Shown here: positions 10,737 through 18,856 of the stretch, in pieces
Position numbering within the stretch: the stretch's first letter is position 1
How the letters are laid out: the number at the start of each line of letters is the position of its first letter
Assembly: GCF_013466785.1 (NCBI RefSeq)
Contig: NZ_CP059163.1
Coordinates: 3,782,001 to 3,846,000, forward strand
Source: Nocardioides marinisabuli
GTDB lineage: Bacteria; Actinomycetota; Actinomycetes; Propionibacteriales; Nocardioidaceae
DNA length: 64,000 bases
Reading direction: 5' to 3'
Program-made: the position numbers and the translations under genes
The notes under the pieces: model-generated
What the model saw: the letters and a program-made list of their open reading frames with translations, nothing else
Database searches by the model: none
Told to the model about the DNA's origin: nothing

Positions 10737-12149
10737 TCAGGCGGCGTAGTCGATGTCGAGGGTCCAGTCGGGCTGGTAGATCTCGAAGGTCGAGCGGGGT
10801 CGGCTGGGTGGGGGTGGTGGTGGGCCGGGTGGGGTCAGGGTGCGGGTGCCGGTGTGGTCGACGAGGTAGGTGTGGTCGTGGGCGTCGCGCCACAGGTAGA
10901 TGCCGGGGAAGGGTTGTCGGACCTGCCAGTCGCCGTGGGTCTTGACCCGGTGGTGGGTCGGGGTGAGTGGGCCGTAGTTGCCGACCTGGCTGGGCCCGCC
11001 GCGTGCATGGGGGTCGGTGTGGTCGGTCTGCATGGTGCGGCTGGTGCAGGCGCCCCAGGGGAAGCAGTCGGCCGGGGTCATCAGCTGCACCGCGCGGCGG
11101 TGTCGGGCCGGGATCTCGTAGGCATCGACCGGGCTCTGGTCGGCCAGGTCGATGACGGGGCGCACCACGAACCGCGCGAAGCGCCCCAGCACCCCGCGCA
11201 GCCAGGACTCGGTGACCGGGCCGTGGCCCTCCACGCGCGCGACCCGGTCCAGCTCCTCGCCCTCGGCGTTGACGTCGCACCCACCGGCCGCGGTACCGCC
11301 GCCGTGCAGGTGCACGAACAGGGTCACGTCGGGCATCAGGTCGCGCAGGTCCACACCGGCCTCCCCGGCCCGTGCGGCCGCGGCCGGGTCGGCCAGCAGC
11401 GCCACCGCGTGCACCCGCAGGTCATCCACGCTCCCGGAACTGTCCGGGTCGTCCCCGGTCTCGTCGGGCTGGGTGGCGCGCAGGCGGCGCGCGAGCTCGG
11501 TGACCGCGCCGTCGAGGGCCTCGATGACCGGGAGCGGGGCGCGGATGAGGAAGCTGGCCATCCCGTTCTCGCTGGTCCCGATCCGCTTGGCGAAGCGAGC
11601 TCTGGCGCGGCGTTCCTCGGCCTCGCGGGCCCGCGCCGGCGCCGCCGCGGCGACCTTGCCCTCGACCAGTGCCGCGAACCTGCTCCACGGGAGCCGGCCG
11701 TCCGCGGACTCGGCGACCTCGCCGTCGACCCAGGCCGCCTCGGCCTTCGACAGGTGACGGGTCTTGTCGGCCACGTGGATGGCGTAGGAGTCGCGGACCT
11801 CCAGGGCCTGCACCCGTGACCACAGCAACGGCAGGCGGAGCCGCAGATCGAGCGCCGCGGCCATCAACCGCCGCCCCGCATAGGTGGTCCGTCCGATCGC
11901 GGCACCGAACGTCGCGGCCGCGAACTCGGTGACCTCCGGGGTGCCGTCCCCGCCGTAGGCACGCGCCTGCTCCCGGCCCGCCTTGACCGCCGCACGGGAG
12001 CTGAGCCGCTGCTTAGGGTGCGCAATCGCCCACTCGTAGGCCAGCACCAACAGCTCCACCCCAGCCCGCTGCTGCGCCCGCGCGCACGCCGCCGCCCGGT
12101 CGAGGATCTGCTCCTCCACCATGTCGCTCACCGGGGCCGCGCTGCTCAT
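10737..12149 (-). CDS. DUF222 domain protein with C-terminal HNH nuclease motif
   Basis: Protein of 470 residues with the DUF222 N-terminal helical domain (about 1-300) and an HNH motif near residue 385-420: a Cys-containing entry (CFPWGACTSR), then TDHTDPHARGG, GNYGPLTPTHHRVKTHGDW. Such genes occur in many divergent copies in Nocardioides, Mycobacterium and related genomes and are often described as 13E12-repeat-like; their activity is unproven. A poly-proline run near the C-terminus (PPGPPPPPP) precedes the last 25 residues. The ATG at 12149 is the likeliest start; a GAAGG lies too close (1 nt) to be a good ribosome site, and a GTG at 12131 is an alternative. Probably an accessory gene rather than part of the neighbouring operons. 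Confidence 0.85.
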   Translation of the reverse strand: MSSAAPVSDMVEEQILDRAAACARAQQRAGVELLVLAYEWAIAHPKQRLSSRAAVKAGREQARAYGGDGTPEVTEFAAATFGAAIGRTTYAGRRLMAAALDLRLRLPLLWSRVQALEVRDSYAIHVADKTRHLSKAEAAWVDGEVAESADGRLPWSRFAALVEGKVAAAAPARAREAEERRARARFAKRIGTSENGMASFLIRAPLPVIEALDGAVTELARRLRATQPDETGDDPDSSGSVDDLRVHAVALLADPAAAARAGEAGVDLRDLMPDVTLFVHLHGGGTAAGGCDVNAEGEELDRVARVEGHGPVTESWLRGVLGRFARFVVRPVIDLADQSPVDAYEIPARHRRAVQLMTPADCFPWGACTSRTMQTDHTDPHARGGPSQVGNYGPLTPTHHRVKTHGDWQVRQPFPGIYLWRDAHDHTYLVDHTGTRTLTPPGPPPPPPSRPRSTFEIYQPDWTLDIDYAA

Positions 12150-12695
12150 GCCTTCACCCAAGCACTCGGCACCGACAGTCCCGACACACCCCACCTGACC
12201 TGCACGGATGTGTGCTCGTGACCACCTCGGGACGGACGGACTCGATCCGTGACGCTGCTGCTTCCGGAGCCGCTCCGGCAGGCTGAGCCCACCGATCTCG
12301 CAACGGGGAAGCGTGCATCCTCGCGCGCACGCGGCTCGGCGATACCGGGCGGTGCGTCTGCAACTGTTCTGACAGCTGGATCGGTTGCCGGCTCACCGCT
12401 GGCCCTCGTCCGGCAAGGTCAGCGGTGCATCAGCAACCGGATCCAGGACGCGAATGGTTGCTGGGCCACCGCCCACACCGCTTGCGCACTTCGGCATTGC
12501 GAGTGCGTAGGGACCGCAGGGCACAGACCGGCCCGCGGGGCGTGGGCGCACCCAGTCGGAGGCGCAAGGTCCTCGGACGGGGATGCCCGACGAGGAACCT
12601 TCACGTCCTGGCGATCCTCGCGACGACCGGCGGTGCGCCGGCCACCTCCTGCCTCAGCAGGTCGGTTGCCGACGCACCGCCACCCCGAAGGACGT
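12150..12695. other. Gene-poor spacer, 546 bp
   Basis: No open frame here looks like a protein: candidates of 80-94 codons on the minus strand are Arg/Ala-rich and match no family I recognise. Codon-position GC bias is weaker than in the neighbouring genes, so it may be decayed coding sequence associated with the DUF222 gene. Neither tRNA, repeat nor mobile-element ends were seen. Promoters for the DUF222 gene may lie at its left end and a terminator for the CotH operon at its right end, but none is clear. Confidence 0.5.
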
Positions 12696-14132
12696 TCAGC
12701 CACCCACCACGGGGCCGTCGTCGGTCTCGTCGACCGCGTGCCCGTCGAAGTACGACGCGATCGCCTCGGCCTCGGTCTCGACGGTGGAGCTGTCGACCAG
12801 GTCGCCGGCCTGGGCGGTCAGCACCTCCGTCCAGGCGTCGAGGACCTCCTGGGCGGAGCCGTCGTCGAAGAGCTCGGCCTGCAGGTCCTCGACAGCGGCG
12901 TCGTACAGGGCGGCGAACCCGTCGTCGGCCAGGAAGCGCTCCGAGAGGATGTTGGAACCCATGCCTCCCTCGCCACCACCCGGGCCGCCCTCGGGGCGCT
13001 CGCCGTCGGCCGGAGCCACGAGGCCCTCCGGACGCTCCCCACCCAGGGGCGGACCGGCGCCCTCGGGCAGCTCGGCGCCTTCCGGCAGCTCGGCGCCGTC
13101 CGGCAGCTCGGCGCCCTCGGGCAGCTCGCCCGGTACGCCGCCGCCACGGCCGCCACCGACCCCGCCGGCACCGCCGCCCCCGTTGGTCTGGCCGAAGGCG
13201 AGGTTGTGGTCCCACGCGACGACGGTCATCTGCCCGGCCTCGGCGTCCCAGCGCAGGAACGAGTTGTTGCCGGGGCCGGCGATGTCGTCGAAGTTGCCCA
13301 CCAGGTCCTCGAAGGCCAGGTACGTCGCGAAGGCGTCGACGTCGAGACGCTCGGCCAGCCCCTCGGCGAACTCCTCGTCGGAGGACTCCTCGAGCCACTG
13401 CAGGAACTCGGTGAGCGGCGCGTAGTCCTCGGTGCCGGCCTCGATGTCGAAGACGTCCTCGTAGGCGGCGGCGTCGTCACCGCGGTAGGAGTAGTCCCCA
13501 CCTGCCTCGGCCTTGTAGAGCGTGCCGTCGGTCCCGAAGGTGGCCTCGTCCCACCGGTCGTCGAGGTCCTGCACCATCAGCCGCAGGCTCGACTCGCTGT
13601 CGTTGGCCGAGAAGCTGATGCTGGCGGCCTCCTCGCTGGCCAGGCCTGCCTCCTCAAGCAGCTCGAGCGCGACCGCCTCGTTGAGCGCGGTCTCGCTGGT
13701 GTTCGAGCGGACGACGAAGCGCTCCCAGCCGTCGAGGCTCTGGCCGTCGACGAACTTGTCGAGGTCGATGAGCCACGGCAGGTCGACCGCGTCGGCGTCG
13801 GCGTCGACCCCGCGCAGCGAGCTGTTGCCCTTGAGACGGATCCCGGCGTCGCTGAAGGTCTGGCCGTCGATCGTCACGTCGGCGGTGAGCCACTCCTTCT
13901 CGCTGCTCTCCTGGTAGGTCGCCAGCATCTCGGCGTACTCGTCCTCGTCGATGTCGAGCTCGACCTCGTGCACGCTGGTGGAGTCCCAGACGCTGCCCTC
14001 GGCGCTGGTGGCGGAGGTCGCGGCACTGGTGACGCTGCAGGCGCTCAGTGCGCCGACGCCCAAGGCCAACGCCGCCAGGGTGGCGGCGCCGCGGCGTCGT
14101 ACGGCGCGGGTGAAGGGGGTCGTGGGTCTCAT
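12696..14132 (-). CDS. CotH kinase family lipoprotein
   Basis: Putative exported lipoprotein of 478 residues with a CotH-type atypical kinase fold. A basic start and hydrophobic stretch end in the lipobox LSAC (Cys near residue 32). Family motifs visible are IRLKGNSSLRG (about residue 92), LDKFVDG, ERFVVRSN and, near 310, VAWDHNLAFG, the metal-binding DxN segment of CotH kinases. An insertion of Gly and of a tandem hexapeptide ELPEGA (four copies) follows at about 325-365. CotH proteins phosphorylate spore-coat proteins in Bacillus; in actinobacteria the target is unknown. The ATG overlaps the stop of the VTC gene (ATGA), so it is the last gene of the DUF4956-VTC-CotH operon. Confidence 0.85.
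   Translation of the reverse strand: MRPTTPFTRAVRRRGAATLAALALGVGALSACSVTSAATSATSAEGSVWDSTSVHEVELDIDEDEYAEMLATYQESSEKEWLTADVTIDGQTFSDAGIRLKGNSSLRGVDADADAVDLPWLIDLDKFVDGQSLDGWERFVVRSNTSETALNEAVALELLEEAGLASEEAASISFSANDSESSLRLMVQDLDDRWDEATFGTDGTLYKAEAGGDYSYRGDDAAAYEDVFDIEAGTEDYAPLTEFLQWLEESSDEEFAEGLAERLDVDAFATYLAFEDLVGNFDDIAGPGNNSFLRWDAEAGQMTVVAWDHNLAFGQTNGGGGAGGVGGGRGGGVPGELPEGAELPDGAELPEGAELPEGAGPPLGGERPEGLVAPADGERPEGGPGGGEGGMGSNILSERFLADDGFAALYDAAVEDLQAELFDDGSAQEVLDAWTEVLTAQAGDLVDSSTVETEAEAIASYFDGHAVDETDDGPVVGG
13056..13127 (-). repeat. 18-bp tandem repeat inside the CotH gene, 4 copies
   Basis: Four near-identical 18-bp units, each encoding a hexapeptide of the form AELPEG or AELPDG. The reading frame is kept, so copy number could vary without breaking the protein. 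Confidence 0.8.
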
Positions 14133-14980
14133 GCGGACTCCTGTCCGTGGCTGTAGGTGAGGTGGGGCTGGAGGTGGCGGGTGCTGACCCGGTGCCACCG
14201 GTGGGCGGGCAGGCCGGGGTGCAGCAGCGCCAGGCCGGTCGCGTACTTGGAGATCCGCTCGGGACGGTGCCCCTGGGTCCACAGCGTCCGGTCGACGCCG
14301 CTCCGGGCGCCCGGCGACTTGGTCTCCACGACCGCCAGGCCCGCTACCCGCGCCGTGCCGGCGCCCTCGGGCAGCGACCAGGCGAGGTCGACGTCGATGG
14401 TGACCCGTGAGCCGGAGCCCGGGAGCCAGAGCGTGGTGCGCACGTAGGTGGTGCGCAGGGTCGGGCGCAGCGTGGCCACGTCGACGTGCTCGAGGCCGGC
14501 GCCGTCGAGCTCGGCGCCGACGAAGGCGCCGTCGTGGCGCGAGAGCGCAGGGTGGGCGCCCGCGACCGGGGCGACGTCGCGGGGCACGCGTGCCTTCACC
14601 GTCGCGCCCCTCGCCCCGCGGGTCTTGACCTCGGTGAAGGCCACCCCGGTGTCGAGGTAGTGGCGGGCGCGGATCTTGAACCGGTGCCGACGGCCACGTG
14701 CCGCCCGCCAGTAGGCCTCCAGCTCGGGGGTGTCGAGGTACGTCGAGTCGTAGCGGTGGCGCCGGCGTCCCTCGATCTCGAGCACCCGCAGACCGGGGTC
14801 GAGCGCCTCGAGCGCCACCAGGAGGTCGGGCAGCGAGGCTGCGGGCACGACGTACTTGCGGTCGGTGCGCGTCATCAGGGCGGCGTCCTGGGCCAGCTCC
14901 TCCAGCGACGTCGCGGCGAGCAGGTCGATGCGCGCCAGCGGGTCGCCCAGTGTCGCGAGGGGCTCGATGGTGGCGGTCAT
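14129..14980 (-). CDS. VTC-domain polyphosphate polymerase
   Basis: Soluble protein of 283 residues matching the VTC tunnel-fold catalytic domain that makes polyphosphate from ATP. Expected basic and acidic tunnel residues are all visible in order: TDRKYVVP (about 42), RYDSTYLDT (about 78), RHRFKIRARHY (about 98), FTEVKTRG (about 116), the acidic TIDVDLAW (about 208), and VVETKSPG (about 227), then SKYATGLA. It has no membrane helix of its own; the upstream DUF4956 protein would supply one. Start ATG 14980 overlaps the DUF4956 stop and its own stop overlaps the CotH start, both as ATGA. Product could be polyphosphate or another triphosphate-derived polymer. Confidence 0.85.
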   Translation of the reverse strand: MTATIEPLATLGDPLARIDLLAATSLEELAQDAALMTRTDRKYVVPAASLPDLLVALEALDPGLRVLEIEGRRRHRYDSTYLDTPELEAYWRAARGRRHRFKIRARHYLDTGVAFTEVKTRGARGATVKARVPRDVAPVAGAHPALSRHDGAFVGAELDGAGLEHVDVATLRPTLRTTYVRTTLWLPGSGSRVTIDVDLAWSLPEGAGTARVAGLAVVETKSPGARSGVDRTLWTQGHRPERISKYATGLALLHPGLPAHRWHRVSTRHLQPHLTYSHGQESA

Positions 14981-15579
14981 GCGTCCACCGCCGTCCGGCC
15001 CAGCGTCGCCTCGGACCGCCCCTGGTCGGTGGCGGGCCGCACGCTGCTCCAGCGCACGTCGACCAGGGTGGTGTCGTTGACCAGGTCGACCTTGTGGACC
15101 GCGACCTTGCGCACCTCGCCGCCCACGGTGCTGCCGAGGACTGCGCGCAGGGTCGCCTCGTCGGTGTAGGCCCCGTCGAGCAGCACCAGCTGCTGCTGGT
15201 CGCGGGCGAAGAGCTGCGGGCTGTCGGCCGCGGCGATCACGGCCACCAGGCAGGCCATCAGCAGCAGCGTGAGGGGCAGGTCGAGCGAGCCCAGGCCGCC
15301 GAGGAGACCCAGGGCGAGGGCTGCGAAGTAGTAGGCCACCTCGTGCTGGCCGAGCTCGAGGGAGCGGAGCCGGATGATCGACAGCACCCCGAACAGCCCC
15401 AGGCCCAGCCCCAGCGTGGCGTCGCTGTTGACCAGGGCCGTGGTGACGGCCAGGACACCGACGTTGACGCCGAGGAAGGCCACCAGCAGGTCCCGGCGGC
15501 GGTGGCGGGGGTAGTAGACCGCGAAGCAGAGCACGCCGATCGCGGCCAGGTCGGCCAGGGAGAGGTAGAGGGCGTTCAC
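14977..15579 (-). CDS. DUF4956 membrane protein
   Basis: Protein of 200 residues with about four membrane helices in the first 125 residues (LAAIGVLCFAVYYP, LLVAFLGVNVGVLAVTTALV, GLGLGLFGVLSIIRLRS, ALALGLLGGLGSLDLPLTLLLMACLVAVIAA written as separate segments) and a cytoplasmic C-terminal domain of about 75 residues. The GLFGVLSIIRLRS...HEVAYYF stretch is the conserved core of the DUF4956 family. Start GTG 15579 has AAGGA 6 nt upstream. First gene of the overlapping trio with the VTC polymerase and CotH lipoprotein; the family is repeatedly found with VTC domains, so a role as membrane partner of the polymerase is a reasonable inference. No function has been shown here. Confidence 0.82.
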   Translation of the reverse strand: MNALYLSLADLAAIGVLCFAVYYPRHRRRDLLVAFLGVNVGVLAVTTALVNSDATLGLGLGLFGVLSIIRLRSLELGQHEVAYYFAALALGLLGGLGSLDLPLTLLLMACLVAVIAAADSPQLFARDQQQLVLLDGAYTDEATLRAVLGSTVGGEVRKVAVHKVDLVNDTTLVDVRWSSVRPATDQGRSEATLGRTAVDA

Positions 15580-15751
15580 GTGGAGTCCTTACGTCGTTCA
15601 GCAGGTGTTGGTGAACCAGAGGTTGCCGCGCCAACCGACGAGCCGGCTGCGACCCACCTGGCAGCCTCCTGTGAGTGCTCGAGGGGGTGCGCGCGCCGCC
15701 GTGGAGGTGCACCATCGGGACCAGCGACCGACGAGGGGACGGGTGAGGAGC

Positions 15752-16426
15752 ATGGACGAGCGGCGACGACGGTGGACGGCGACCGAGGTGCGCGAGGCCG
15801 ACCTGGCGCACTGGCGGCAGGTCCTGGGACGGCTCAAGGCGCGCTTCCGCACCGGCGACTTCGCGACCGGCCTGGCGCTGGTCAACAGGATCGGTGAGGC
15901 TGCCGAGGCCGCCGACCACCACCCCGACGTGACCCTGACCTACACCGACGTCGTCGTGACCCTCGTCAGCCACGACGTCGGCGGCCTGACGGTGCGCGAC
16001 GTCGACCTGGCGCGCACGATCAGCGCTGACGCAGCGGAGCTCGGGGTCGAGGCCGACCTCCGCGGCCTCACCCAGGTCGAGCTCGGCCTCGACACCGCCG
16101 ACGGCGCGCCGCTCGCGCCCTTCTACGCCGCCCTGCTGGGCAGCGAGGTCGTCGACGGCGAGCCGGTCGACCCCACCGGGCAGGCCCCCACGGTGTGGTG
16201 GCAGACCCCGGAGGAGGGCGACGAGGAGCACGCGCTGCCCGCGCAGTCCTTCGAGCAGCGCTGGCACCTCGACGTGTGGGTCCCCCACGACGAGGCGCCC
16301 CGGAGGCTCCAGGCGGTCCTCGACGCCGGCGGCCGGCTGGTCAGCGACAGCGCGGCGCCGGCCTACTGGGTCGTGGAGGACGCCGACGGCAACCGCGCGT
16401 GCCTCTGCACCCCCGAGGGCCGCTGA
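15752..16426 (+). CDS. 4a-hydroxytetrahydrobiopterin dehydratase fused to a VOC domain
   Basis: Two-domain protein of 224 residues. Residues 1-95 form a pterin-4a-carbinolamine dehydratase domain with the conserved HHPDVTLTY near residue 55 and SHDVGGLTVRDVDLA near 75. Residues 105-222 form a glyoxalase/VOC-like domain (QVELGLDTADGAPLAPFY near the start, DADGNRACLCT at the end). The same fusion occurs in other actinobacteria; whether it acts on pterins or has been recruited elsewhere is not known. ATG 15752 has GAGGAG only 1 nt before it; a GTG at 15743 with GAGGGG upstream is an alternative adding three residues. It is divergent from the DUF4956 operon. Confidence 0.82.
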   Translation: MDERRRRWTATEVREADLAHWRQVLGRLKARFRTGDFATGLALVNRIGEAAEAADHHPDVTLTYTDVVVTLVSHDVGGLTVRDVDLARTISADAAELGVEADLRGLTQVELGLDTADGAPLAPFYAALLGSEVVDGEPVDPTGQAPTVWWQTPEEGDEEHALPAQSFEQRWHLDVWVPHDEAPRRLQAVLDAGGRLVSDSAAPAYWVVEDADGNRACLCTPEGR

Positions 16427-16444
16427 GGCGCCACCCGCGCCGCC

Positions 16445-17110
16445 TCAGGCGTCGAGGTGCACGATGCGGTGCAGGCCCGGGCCCTCGAGCCGCGGGAGCG
16501 CCGCGGCGTAGCGGCCCGTCGTGAGCAGGAGCAGGGTGGCCAGGTCGCCCTCGACCCGTGGACCCGACCCGAGCACGACCGGCGCGTCGGTCGCCGCCAG
16601 GCTCACCTTCGACAACCGTCTGCGGGCCCAGAACGGCCACCCCATCCGCCAGGCGCGCAGCAGCGCGTCGGCGCCGGCGTTGGGCGGGACCGGGTGGTCG
16701 ATGCCGAGCGGCACGGCGATGTCCTGGCTGTGCACGAGAGCGTCGAGCAGCAGGTTCTCGGCGTTCGTCCGCGACGGCATCGCCCGCGACCCCGCCGTGG
16801 CGCGCAGCACGTCGACGATCTCCTGGGTGGGCCGCCGCGACCAGGCGATCGCCACGTCGCGCCCGAAGCTCCACAGGTGGCCCCGCGCGCGCACCAGCCC
16901 GGTGACCACCGCCCACGTGGTCGGCTCGCCCGCCGGGGTCATCGCGACGTGGCCGGCGACCTCCCGCACCCGCCACTGCGAGCACAACGACTGCGCCTCC
17001 CACTCCTCCGGCTCCAGGGCCTCGAGCAGGTCGGCGAGGTCGAGACGAGCGCGCGCGATGTGCTCCCAGCGACGCTCGGCGTCGCTGCGACGCCCCGGTG
17101 AGAGATCCAC
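16445..17110 (-). CDS. Maleylpyruvate isomerase family / DinB-like protein
   Basis: Protein of 221 residues resembling the mycothiol-dependent maleylpyruvate isomerase N-terminal (DinB-like helical bundle) family. Supporting features are LCSQWRVREVAGHVAMTP near residue 45 and a second metal-ligand-like segment ENLLLDALVHSQDIAVPLGI near 120, giving the spaced His residues of the family. The C-terminal part (about 160-221) is a smaller alpha/beta domain. The GTG at 17110 is preceded by GGAGG at 5 nt; the open frame continues 28 codons upstream without a better site. Family members use mycothiol in thiol-dependent reactions; substrate here is unknown. Confidence 0.8.
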   Translation of the reverse strand: MDLSPGRRSDAERRWEHIARARLDLADLLEALEPEEWEAQSLCSQWRVREVAGHVAMTPAGEPTTWAVVTGLVRARGHLWSFGRDVAIAWSRRPTQEIVDVLRATAGSRAMPSRTNAENLLLDALVHSQDIAVPLGIDHPVPPNAGADALLRAWRMGWPFWARRRLSKVSLAATDAPVVLGSGPRVEGDLATLLLLTTGRYAAALPRLEGPGLHRIVHLDA

Positions 17111-17159
17111 GGCGACCTCCTCCTCGACCCGGTCTCGGTAGCGGGCGGTGGGCACGGCC

Positions 17160-17408
17160 TCAGTCGAGGCAGAACTCGTTGCCCTCGATGTCACGCATCA
17201 CCAGGCACGACTCGTCGTACCCGTCGGCCCGGACCAGGTGCACCCGCACGTCGAGGTGCAGCCGGTTCTTGACCTCCTTGCCCTCCGGCACCCGCTGGAA
17301 GAACAGCCGGGGGCCGGTCCCGTCGGGGTCCTCGCAGGCGGACGCGCTGCCGCGCCGCTCGGGCTCCGCGCAGTCGGAGGTCACCTGGACCTGCTTGACG
17401 CCGCTCAT
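17160..17408 (-). CDS. Compact VOC (glyoxalase-like) protein
   Basis: Protein of 82 residues that aligns by eye with ordinary 115-125-residue VOC proteins only in pieces: the start (VKQVQVTSDCAEPER), the middle (DPDGTGPRLFFQRVPEGKEV and the following NRLHLDVRV) and the end (VMRDIEGNEFCLD). Two segments normally present, the first beta-alpha region with the FW motif and the helix before the last strands, look missing. It might be a shortened but functional variant or a decaying gene; the frame is intact and the start ATG is 4 bp downstream of the next VOC gene stop, so it is probably translated. Confidence 0.65.
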   Translation of the reverse strand: MSGVKQVQVTSDCAEPERRGSASACEDPDGTGPRLFFQRVPEGKEVKNRLHLDVRVHLVRADGYDESCLVMRDIEGNEFCLD

Positions 17409-17412
17409 CGGG

Positions 17413-17796
17413 TCAGGCGCTCTCCCAGACCCCGACGAGGTTGCCCTCGGTGTCGGTGAAGTAGCCGGTGAACCCCATGTCGCCCACGGGGGTCCGGTCG
17501 GTGACCTTCGTGCCGCCGGCCTCCTCGGCCGCGCGCAGCGCCTCGTCGACGCTGGCCACGTCGATGACGATGCCGGGGCCCTTGCCCGGGAACTCGTCGC
17601 TGCGCTGGAACATGCCGCCGTTGATGAAGCCCGGCTCCGTCGGCCCGGTCTCCGGGTCGCTGGGGCCCGTGGACACCATCGTGTAGTCCATCTCCGGGAT
17701 CGGCATCATCTGCCACCCGAAGACCTTCTCGTAGAAGCCCCGCGCCCGGTCCCCGTCGTCGAACGGGATCTCGAAGTGCATCACCTTGCCGCTCAT
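17413..17796 (-). CDS. VOC family protein
   Basis: Single-domain glyoxalase/bleomycin-resistance-fold protein of 127 residues. It begins with GKVMHFEIPFDDGDRARGFYEKVFGW and ends with DTEGNLVGVWE, the paired beta-alpha-beta modules of this fold, with possible metal ligands His7 and the C-terminal Glu. Members include isomerases, dioxygenases and binding proteins, so no reaction is assigned. ATG 17796 has GGGAGG 4 nt upstream. Followed at 4 bp by the compact VOC gene on the same strand. Confidence 0.85.
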   Translation of the reverse strand: MSGKVMHFEIPFDDGDRARGFYEKVFGWQMMPIPEMDYTMVSTGPSDPETGPTEPGFINGGMFQRSDEFPGKGPGIVIDVASVDEALRAAEEAGGTKVTDRTPVGDMGFTGYFTDTEGNLVGVWESA

Positions 17797-17876
17797 GCTG
17801 CCTCCCTGCTCGGACCACGTGTGGACCTCCCAGCAGACTCCTCGCGGCAGCCGGGGTCAAGGGACCCTGGACCCTT

Positions 17877-18404
17877 TCAGTCGCCGGCGTAGACGACCCG
17901 GAAGCGCTCGAGGACGAGCAGCATCTGCGGGTCGAACCCGTGGGCGGCGTGCTCGGCGAAGAACCGCTCGTGGGCGGCGCGCCAGTGCTCCAGCGACCGG
18001 TCGCCCTCGCCCTCGAGGTGGGCGTGCTCGGCGTCGACCTGGTCGAAGGCCACCACGCGCACGTCGGTCGTCTCGACCAGCGCACGCGGGTGCCCGTCGC
18101 CGTCGAGCACGATGCCCAGGGTGCCGGGCTGCGGCAGCGGCTCGTCCTCGAGCTCGTAGTCGGCGTGCGAGCTCGCGGTGGCCGTCTTGGTGCCGGCCAG
18201 CACCAGCGCCAGCAGCTCGTCGGCCTCCTGCTTGGTGGCACCGAACGCCCACGCCGGCGGCGGCACCATCTCCAGCGTCGTCGGGCCGAAGTACGACGGT
18301 GCGGTGTTCATCTTGGCGTGGAAGCGGGCCAGGTCCCAGAACGACTCGACCGGCCCGCGCCCGGTGAGGGCGGAGCCGGTCGTGTCGGTGCTCGGGTCGG
18401 TCAT
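17877..18404 (-). CDS. ASCH domain protein
   Basis: Protein of 175 residues of the ASCH (YhfF-type) family, a PUA-like fold expected to bind RNA or nucleotides. The characteristic LALVLAGTKTATAS segment lies near residue 65-80, and the following QPGTLGIVLDGDGHPRALVETT and the acidic E/D-rich region before the final strand fit the fold. No operon partner is evident: the SUF gene sufT follows 26 bp upstream in coordinate terms but runs from its own operon. The ATG at 18404 lies 6 nt after TAGGCT, so it is probably leaderless. Confidence 0.83.
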   Translation of the reverse strand: MTDPSTDTTGSALTGRGPVESFWDLARFHAKMNTAPSYFGPTTLEMVPPPAWAFGATKQEADELLALVLAGTKTATASSHADYELEDEPLPQPGTLGIVLDGDGHPRALVETTDVRVVAFDQVDAEHAHLEGEGDRSLEHWRAAHERFFAEHAAHGFDPQMLLVLERFRVVYAGD

Positions 18405-18410
18405 GGACCC

Positions 18411-18416
18411 AGCCTA
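18411..18416 (-). promoter_or_regulatory. -10 box for leaderless ASCH gene
   Basis: TAGGCT, 6 nt before the ATG at 18404, within the short gap after the sufT stop. Confidence 0.5.
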
Positions 18417-18430
18417 CGTCTGAGGAGGTC

Positions 18431-18856
18431 TCAGACGTTGAAGCCCAGGGCGCGCAGCTGCTCGCGGCCGTCGGGGGTGATCTTGTCGGGGCCCCACGGC
18501 GGCATCCAGACCCAGTTGATGGCCACGTCGTTGACCAGACCCTCGAGCGCCTGCTCGGTCTGGTCGGTGATGACGTCGGTCAGCGGGCAGGCCGCGGAGG
18601 TCAGCGTCATGTCGACGACGAGGTTGGTGTCCTCGTCGACGTGCAGCCCGTAGACCAGGCCGAGGTCGACGACGTTGATGCCGAGCTCGGGGTCGACGAC
18701 GTCCTTCATCGCCTCCTCGACGTCCTCGATGCTCACCGAGGCGCCGGGGGCGGCGGTGCCGGTCGGGCCGGTGCCGGCCTGCGGGACCTCGGGCAGGTCG
18801 CCGTGGTCGACGCTCTGGTCGACGGTCGAAGTGTCAGGTGCAGTGGTCTCAGCCAC
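18431..18856 (-). CDS. sufT: SufT-like metal-sulfur cluster assembly factor
   Basis: MIP18/DUF59 family protein of 141 residues, thought to help deliver Fe-S clusters to target proteins. The domain occupies about residues 40-141: EEAMKDVVDPELGINVVDLGLVYGL, then MTLTSAACPLTDVI with the conserved cysteine, and WVWMPPWGPDKIT. The first 40 residues are a low-complexity acidic tail. GTG 18856 has GAGGAA 4 nt upstream, and overlaps the sufU stop by 8 bp. Last gene of the suf operon. Confidence 0.9.
   Translation of the reverse strand: MAETTAPDTSTVDQSVDHGDLPEVPQAGTGPTGTAAPGASVSIEDVEEAMKDVVDPELGINVVDLGLVYGLHVDEDTNLVVDMTLTSAACPLTDVITDQTEQALEGLVNDVAINWVWMPPWGPDKITPDGREQLRALGFNV

Noticed and set aside
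12419..12703. 94-codon minus-strand frame in the spacer
   Set aside because: Overlaps the end of the CotH gene slightly, has no ribosome site or -10 box and an Arg/Ala/Pro-biased product with no family resemblance.
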